From Planctomycetota bacterium (GTDB taxonomy: Bacteria; Planctomycetota; PUPC01; JACPCR01), in assembly GCA_030740295.1 (NCBI GenBank), contig JASLXP010001160.1:1-11273 (forward strand): 11,273 nt of DNA. Direction: 5' to 3'. Positions 6,869-11,273 of the stretch are shown here, in pieces. Numbering within the stretch: position 1 is the stretch's first letter; each line of letters opens with the position of its first letter. The position numbers and the translations under genes were made by a program. Under the pieces are notes generated by a model. It had not been told where the DNA came from. It saw only the letters and a program-made list of their open reading frames with translations, and made no database searches.

Positions 6869-7779
6869 TGGCTAATTCTCCGAACCAGCCCAGCTTCAAA
6901 TATCTCGAACCTGAAACGGTGGCCAAACTTTCCAATCTGGGCCTCGTGGGCCGATTGGTCGTCGAAGGTTTCATCAGCGGCATGCATCGAAGCCCGCACA
7001 AAGGATTCAGCGTCGAGTTTGCCGAACATCGCCAGTACGTGGCGGGGGACGATCTGCGTTACCTGGATTGGACCGTGTACGCCCGGACGGATCATTTCTT
7101 CATCAAGCAATACGAAGAAGAGACAAACGTCAGGGCCTACATCCTTCTGGACAAAAGCGCGAGCATGGGCTTCGGGTCTGGAGAAGTCACCAAGCTGGAG
7201 TATTCCAGCTATCTGGCAGCAGCCTTGTCCTACCTGATGATCCAGCAGCGCGACGGCGTGGGCCTGGTGACTTTTGATTCAAAAATCCGCCGCCTTCTTC
7301 CGCCCCGAAGCCGTCCAACCCAACTGCGTGCCATCCTGGAAGAGATGGAAGGCATCGAGGCCGGAGAGCCATCGAACATCAGCCAGACCTTTCACGATCT
7401 CGCCGAAAACATAAAACGCCGCGCGCTCATCATCGTGCTCAGCGATTTGCTCGGCGACCCGGCAGAGATCCTTCCCGCGCTCCAACATTTTCGTCACAAG
7501 AAACATGAAGTGCTCATCTTCCACATCTTCGACAGGCAAGAGCTGGAATTCGATTTTCAGGACTACGCAACATTTCAGGACATGGAAACCGGCCGGCAGT
7601 TGCCCCTCGATCCGGCCTTCTTCCGCCGCACTTACATCGAGAGAATCGAGGCATTCCAGAGCCGATACCGCAAGTTCGCTTCGGAACAGCGAATGGACTA
7701 CGTCGTCCTCGATACATCAGTTCCTTACGACCGCAGCCTGATGGCCTACCTCTCCAGGCGGAAGAGGATGAGTGGATGA
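6868..7779 (+). CDS. DUF58 protein (VWA-like MoxR partner)
   Basis: This is a 303-residue DUF58 protein. The start is ATG 6868, overlapping the MoxR stop by one base (TGATG). GGAGG lies 13 bases upstream at 6850-6854. The frame is open a further 77 codons upstream, but that stretch lies inside the MoxR gene. The family signature HKGFSVEFAEHRQYVAGDDLRYLDW ends at residue 68, and the acidic EEE of the next strand lies at 83-85. The VWA-like core has a complete MIDAS DxSxS (Asp95, Ser97, Ser99 in LLDKSASM) and a later Asp in IVLSDLLGD (about 183). No membrane segment is seen, so it is probably cytoplasmic and may bridge MoxR and the membrane VWA proteins downstream. Neighbours and overlap match the standard MoxR-DUF58 pair. 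Confidence 0.95.
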   Translation: MANSPNQPSFKYLEPETVAKLSNLGLVGRLVVEGFISGMHRSPHKGFSVEFAEHRQYVAGDDLRYLDWTVYARTDHFFIKQYEEETNVRAYILLDKSASMGFGSGEVTKLEYSSYLAAALSYLMIQQRDGVGLVTFDSKIRRLLPPRSRPTQLRAILEEMEGIEAGEPSNISQTFHDLAENIKRRALIIVLSDLLGDPAEILPALQHFRHKKHEVLIFHIFDRQELEFDFQDYATFQDMETGRQLPLDPAFFRRTYIERIEAFQSRYRKFASEQRMDYVVLDTSVPYDRSLMAYLSRRKRMSG

Positions 7780-7808
7780 ATGTCTGTGGGGCAGGTTTGT
7801 AATCTGCC
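7780..7808 (+). repeat. Short hairpin-forming dispersed repeat, copy B
   Basis: It starts directly after the DUF58 stop codon and matches copy A (1086-1114) at 22 of 29 positions. Its dyad is longer than in copy A: GGCAGGTT (7790-7797) against AATCTGCC (7801-7808) around a 3-base loop, eight pairs of which one is G-U in RNA. An ORF can be read through it (7780-7869, 29 codons), overlapping the start of the next gene. I judge this to be incidental to a noncoding repeat. Confidence 0.6.
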
Positions 7809-7829
7809 GATCTGTTTCCTCAGCAATTC

Positions 7830-7846
7830 GGCGAGCGTAGCTCACC
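7830..7846 (+). repeat. Second imperfect inverted repeat just upstream of the BatA-type gene
   Basis: GGCGAGC (7830-7836) and GCTCACC (7840-7846) are complementary except at one position (C opposite A), around a GTA loop. The hairpin would end 6 bases before the ATG at 7853, where a ribosome binding site would be expected and none is seen. It may belong to the same mobile repeat unit as copy B. Confidence 0.4.
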
Positions 7847-7852
7847 AATCCC

Positions 7853-9964
7853 ATGTTCCATTTTTATAATCCTCTCCTTTTAATCGCGCTTTCTGCGGTG
7901 CTCATCCCCATCGCTGTCCACGTGATATCGCGGCACAGGGCCAAGGTAATTCCTTTCAGCAGCATTGTCTTTCTTGAAGCGAGTGTTCGAGAACGGGCGG
8001 GCATCAAACGAATCCAGGAGCTGCTGACCCTGTTGCTGCGCTGCCTCCTGATCCTGTTCCTTGTGCTGGCCGCGTCCAAGCCGCTGCTGAAACGTTCCAA
8101 GGGGAGCATCCTTGGCGCGGGCTCGGAGACCGATGTGATCATTCTTCTGGATAACTCATGCAGCATGGGATATCGGGAAGGTGACACCAACCTTTTCGAG
8201 CAGGCCGTTTCAATGGCCGAATCCATCCTGAAAACTCTGGCCGAGAATGACCGGGCAATCATTCTGACATCGCATCGGGCTGAAAACTCCCAGTCGAGTT
8301 GGGATGAAGCAACCCTCGAACAGGCCAGGAAACAGTTGGGGAACGCGAAGCTGACCATGAGCAGTACCAGCATCCTTCAAGAGCTGCAGGCATCTCTCGA
8401 CATGATGAATTCCGCTACCGGCGCCATTCGCGAGATTCACGTCATCAGCGACTTTCAGACCTCCATCCTGAACGAGCCCGATATTATCGAGAGAATCCGA
8501 AGCAATGAGCAGCGGGTCTCCGTTTACCTCATTCCCACCGTAAAGACCCGCGGCCAGAACACCGCGGTGGAATCCATTCAATTGCTCGAGCCCTTTCCCC
8601 TGGCAGAACGGCCGGTCACGGTCAGCGCACGCATCCACAATCGCGGGGACAAGGCCACGGTAGAAACCGCGATTCTCGATGTTGACGGAAAACGAATATC
8701 CAAAAAACAGGTCCGCCTGAAACCGGACGAAGCGCAGAACGTCAGATTTCACTTTGAGTTCGAGCAGGCGGGCCGGCACCACGCAAAGATCTCTTTGCAG
8801 GACGAGGATCCCCTGGCCGAGGATAACTACCGCCATCTGCCGATCACCATCAATGAGGCCCTGTCTGTCCTTGTGGTGGATGGGGGAGATCCCAGCCTCG
8901 GACCGCTGGCGGAGAGTTTTTACCTGAAGATGGCCTTGACTCCGCATTCCGGCACCGGAGCGATCAAGCCGGAAGTCATCACCGCGGCCGATCTACCGAA
9001 GGTAAACGTGGAGTCCTTCGCAGTGTTTATGTTTGCCAATGTTCCGGAAATCGACACGGACACTCTCAAGGCTCTGGAAAGGGCCGTCGAAAAGGGGGCA
9101 AGCGCTGCCCTGTTTCTTGGGGAACGTGTGCAGCCGCTCTCTTCCCTTTATGCCGGCAGCGCGCTATGCCCGATCGAGCTCAAGGGCCGTACTGCGAAAG
9201 ATGAAAGTAGCGGATACGCCCTTCAGAGCATCGATTTCAGCCACCCTCTGTTTCGCCGATTTCAGCAGGGCGAGACCGGAAACCTGTCGCGGGTGCTGTT
9301 CAGGGAATTCTGGAAGCTTGAAGCAGATTCCGATGTTAAAGCCAGGACTCTCGCCTCGTTCGACGACGGTTCACCGGCATTGATGGAATTCGAGTATGGC
9401 CGCGGCAACGTCGTCATCTTCGCCAGCAAGTGTGATGCGGACTGGTCGGATTTTCCAAGGCGGCCTACCTACCTTCCTTTCATCCAGCAACTGGTCGATT
9501 ACCTGAGCCCTTCAAAGATGAGCGCGCGTGAATTTCTTGTCGGCCAGGAAGTACCTTTTTCCTATGACTTCAGAGATGCCAGGGTGCCCATCGCCATAGA
9601 TCGGTCGGGAAAGCACACCTACAGGCTCGTCGCCATGGGGCAGGAGAAAGCTGATACTACTTTCCGCGAGACGGACGAATCCGGCTATTACCTCGTCGAC
9701 ATTTATCGGCCGGATGGCTTGAAGCAGGATGTCTTCGCCGTGAACATCGATTCCACAGAATCTGACATGACTCCCACAGCCCAACAGGCCCTGGAAGATC
9801 TTGTCCCGGGGCGAACAACATTTGTAGCTGAAGATCAGAAACTGCCAGAGCTGCTGCGACGCCATCGTGAGGGTGTCGAGCTCTGGGGTAACATGCTGTT
9901 CCTGGTTCTGATGATTGCCGCAATGGAATGCTACATGGCCAATCGAAGTACCGCGGTCGGGTGA
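7853..9964 (+). CDS. BatA-type membrane protein with VWA and GATase-like domains
   Basis: This is a 703-residue membrane protein. The N-terminus (FYNPLLLIALSAVLIPIAVH ... ISRHRAKVIPFSSIVFL) is the BatA/aerotolerance-regulator N-terminal domain, with membrane segments at about 7-24 and 57-75 flanking a cytoplasmic arginine-rich loop. A VWA domain follows with MIDAS DxSxS at Asp100, Ser102, Ser104 (LLDNSCSM) and a further Asp in HVISDFQ (Asp200). Residues about 230-335 look like an Ig/CARDB-type beta domain (VTVSARIHNRGDKATVETAI). From about 337 (LSVLVVDGGDP) a GATase-like alpha/beta region runs to about 530, including LKALERAVEKGASAALFLGE. A last membrane helix, LWGNMLFLVLMIAAMECYM, lies near 676-695. 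TAG at 7838-7840 closes the frame upstream and ATG 7853 is the first start. No Shine-Dalgarno is evident. It is probably the membrane VWA component served by MoxR/DUF58. Bat/aerotolerance roles are known only for distant relatives. Confidence 0.92.
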   Translation: MFHFYNPLLLIALSAVLIPIAVHVISRHRAKVIPFSSIVFLEASVRERAGIKRIQELLTLLLRCLLILFLVLAASKPLLKRSKGSILGAGSETDVIILLDNSCSMGYREGDTNLFEQAVSMAESILKTLAENDRAIILTSHRAENSQSSWDEATLEQARKQLGNAKLTMSSTSILQELQASLDMMNSATGAIREIHVISDFQTSILNEPDIIERIRSNEQRVSVYLIPTVKTRGQNTAVESIQLLEPFPLAERPVTVSARIHNRGDKATVETAILDVDGKRISKKQVRLKPDEAQNVRFHFEFEQAGRHHAKISLQDEDPLAEDNYRHLPITINEALSVLVVDGGDPSLGPLAESFYLKMALTPHSGTGAIKPEVITAADLPKVNVESFAVFMFANVPEIDTDTLKALERAVEKGASAALFLGERVQPLSSLYAGSALCPIELKGRTAKDESSGYALQSIDFSHPLFRRFQQGETGNLSRVLFREFWKLEADSDVKARTLASFDDGSPALMEFEYGRGNVVIFASKCDADWSDFPRRPTYLPFIQQLVDYLSPSKMSAREFLVGQEVPFSYDFRDARVPIAIDRSGKHTYRLVAMGQEKADTTFRETDESGYYLVDIYRPDGLKQDVFAVNIDSTESDMTPTAQQALEDLVPGRTTFVAEDQKLPELLRRHREGVELWGNMLFLVLMIAAMECYMANRSTAVG

Positions 9965-9974
9965 CACTGGGGCG

Positions 9975-10037
9975 ATGTCAAGCATCTCCATTGGGCTTCT
10001 GCTTCTGATCGTTCTCCTTTTTTTCTCGCGTGTGTGA
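9975..10037 (+). CDS. Candidate 20-codon membrane peptide at the BatA/VWA gene junction
   Basis: ATG 9975 opens a 20-codon ORF, MSSISIGLLLLIVLLFFSRV, ending at TGA 10035-10037, 3 bases before the ATG of the next gene. It fills the otherwise empty 75-base gap and is a single hydrophobic helix with a terminal Arg. A G-rich stretch (GGGGCG, 9969-9974) precedes it, but no true Shine-Dalgarno. Its codons cross a T7 tract (10018-10024) holding T TTT TTC. A -1 shift there enters the open frame of the next gene. It may be a real small membrane protein, an alternative N-terminus of the next protein, or chance. Confidence 0.35.
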   Translation: MSSISIGLLLLIVLLFFSRV

Positions 10038-10039
10038 AC

Positions 10040-11273
10040 ATGGCCTCGTTCCTCATATTCCTCGCCTCGTGCCTCCTTACCAGCACATTCGCAGAAGGCC
10101 CGTCAAGCGCCCTCGCCCCCGGTGAACGACTCAATTGGAAATTTACCTTCGCCGTACCGATGCCCGGCCTGCTGGTCGGCATTGGCACGCTCGTACTCCT
10201 GCTGTTGACTCTCCTTCTCTACCTGAAGATCCTGCGCGCGTTTCCCAAGAGACGTGCGGCGATGCTCATCTTCCTGAGAACGCTCGGTCTGGTTGCTCTA
10301 TTCCTGAGCGCGCTTCAACCCATCGTGTCGCACGATCTGGTAGTGCCCAGGAAGGGCGAGTTGCTCGTTCTGTTCGACACATCCAGGAGCATGGGCATCT
10401 CGGATATGAGTCCCGACTTCTTGCCGCCTGCTAAAGAGAAGACCGCGGACAGCCAGAGCCGGTCGAGGTCACAAGCTGCGGCCAGCAGCATCGAGACCGT
10501 GCCCTGGCTCGAACGGCTGCAGCGCCGATTCCGTTTGCACCTGTTTGAATTCGGATCGTTGGCCGTCCCCATCGGGCATGACGATCTGAAGGCCATGGAA
10601 CCGCGGGGCGAGTTCACCGATATCGGGGCCTCCATTTCGGCCGCCTACAGACAGGTGGAGGGGGACATCCGTGGGATGGTTGTGGTCACTGACGGGGCCG
10701 ACAACGCGAGACGTCCCCTGTCCGCGGTTGCCGATGAGACCGGGCTTCCCCTGTTCACCGTCGGTGTTGGCAATCCCAGCCCCGTGAAGGACTCGGCCTC
10801 TCGCGAACTGGCGATCGCCTCCGTTGAATACAACAAGAGGGTAGTCGTTAATGAGAGAGCGACGATTCGGGTAAACGTTTACCACCGCGGATTCGAGGGA
10901 GAGGTTCCGGTAGAGATCAAGTTTGGTGAGAACACTCTCAGCGCCCAGCCCGTGGCCCTGAATAAAGAAGAGAAGAATACCTGGGCAACTCTCACGTTTG
11001 TTCCGAGTACGGTGGGCCTGTTCACCTATCGCGTTGCCATCCCTCAGCAGAAGGGGGAACAGACAGTGACAAATAATATGAGGAACATCACCATCGAGGT
11101 TCACAGAGATGAGACGCGAGTTCTTTACATCGCCGGTGAGCCCAACTACGACTACAAGTTTCTCAAACAGGTGCTGCGCGAAGATCCGGCTTTCAGCTTC
11201 ACGGGGATGGTCCGGTTCAGTCCGGAGAGAGTCTACCGGCAGGGAAAGTGGCCCGAGGATCAGGCCCTTGATC
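10040..11273 (+). CDS. Membrane VWA protein, GATase-like family (3' end outside window)
   Basis: At least 411 residues are visible and the frame is open at the right edge. The N-terminus MASFLIFLASCLLTSTFA is signal-like with a lipobox pattern LASC (Cys11) but no positive n-region charge. Membrane segments follow at about 43-63 (LLVGIGTLVLLLLTLLLYLKI) and 75-95. A VWA domain has MIDAS DxSxS at Asp113, Ser115, Ser117 (LFDTSRSM), an inserted low-complexity S/R/A stretch at about 121-150, and VVVTDGADN with Thr217 and Asp218. A beta domain follows at about 255-355. The end, TRVLYIAGEPNYDYKFLKQVLRED, is the conserved junction leading into the GATase-like region of planctomycete-type VWA proteins. 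GTG 10034 is an alternative start in the same frame, and the frame is open back to the BatA stop at 9964. It shares the operon and architecture of the preceding gene and is probably a second membrane VWA subunit. Confidence 0.9.
   Translation, partial: MASFLIFLASCLLTSTFAEGPSSALAPGERLNWKFTFAVPMPGLLVGIGTLVLLLLTLLLYLKILRAFPKRRAAMLIFLRTLGLVALFLSALQPIVSHDLVVPRKGELLVLFDTSRSMGISDMSPDFLPPAKEKTADSQSRSRSQAAASSIETVPWLERLQRRFRLHLFEFGSLAVPIGHDDLKAMEPRGEFTDIGASISAAYRQVEGDIRGMVVVTDGADNARRPLSAVADETGLPLFTVGVGNPSPVKDSASRELAIASVEYNKRVVVNERATIRVNVYHRGFEGEVPVEIKFGENTLSAQPVALNKEEKNTWATLTFVPSTVGLFTYRVAIPQQKGEQTVTNNMRNITIEVHRDETRVLYIAGEPNYDYKFLKQVLREDPAFSFTGMVRFSPERVYRQGKWPEDQALD

Noticed and set aside
8210..8947. 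245-residue open frame antisense to the BatA-type gene
   Set aside because: It mirrors a clearly coding VWA region and has no independent start signal or domain.
1..11273. CRISPR array, tRNA or rRNA genes, transposase or integrase genes, toxin-antitoxin pair
   Set aside because: I looked for evenly spaced direct repeats, cloverleaf-like sequence and typical mobile-element proteins on both strands and saw none.

Overview
The window is a moderately GC-rich, tightly packed bacterial chromosomal segment. It carries an envelope-associated MoxR/VWA gene cluster of the kind common in the Planctomycetes-Verrucomicrobia (PVC) group and some neighbouring phyla. The PVC-like assignment is an inference from gene content: MoxR, DUF58, a BatA-type protein, a VWA protein with a GATase-like region, DUF4159, and a large protein whose tail has a GRSGSGRxGKSxGEF motif. 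Short dispersed hairpin repeats just after stop codons point the same way. I see no rRNA, tRNA, CRISPR array, transposase or phage gene.

Layout. (1) Bases 1-1082, + strand: C-terminal part of a large hydrophilic protein that starts outside the window. (2) 1148-3988, +: a 946-residue exported protein with a DUF2341/PA14-like front, a PKD domain, a helical TPR-type section and a C-terminal beta domain. (3) 4031-5581, -: an exported protein made of two tandem DUF4159 domains, convergent with (2). A 19-codon ORF with an excellent Shine-Dalgarno lies just upstream of it. (4) 5582-5836: a divergent promoter region. (5) 5837-11273, +: an operon of MoxR AAA+ ATPase, DUF58 protein (TGATG overlap), BatA-type VWA membrane protein, a possible 20-codon membrane peptide, and a second VWA membrane protein that runs off the right edge.

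How the genes may work together. MoxR ATPases act with VWA-domain partners as chaperone-like or metal-dependent remodelling machines. Here three consecutive proteins (DUF58, BatA-like, second VWA protein) keep a complete DxSxS MIDAS motif, and the last two carry membrane segments. The likely picture is a cytoplasmic MoxR ring engaging a membrane VWA complex, with the DUF4159 and PKD/TPR proteins acting outside the inner membrane. The substrate and physiological role cannot be read from the sequence.

The least conventional features are the two short ORFs at gene junctions, one of which ends over a T7 tract containing a -1 slippery heptamer; the hairpin-forming repeat present in two diverged copies directly after stop codons; the tandem DUF4159 protein; and the hint that the left-hand genes are the tail of another copy of the same type of cluster.
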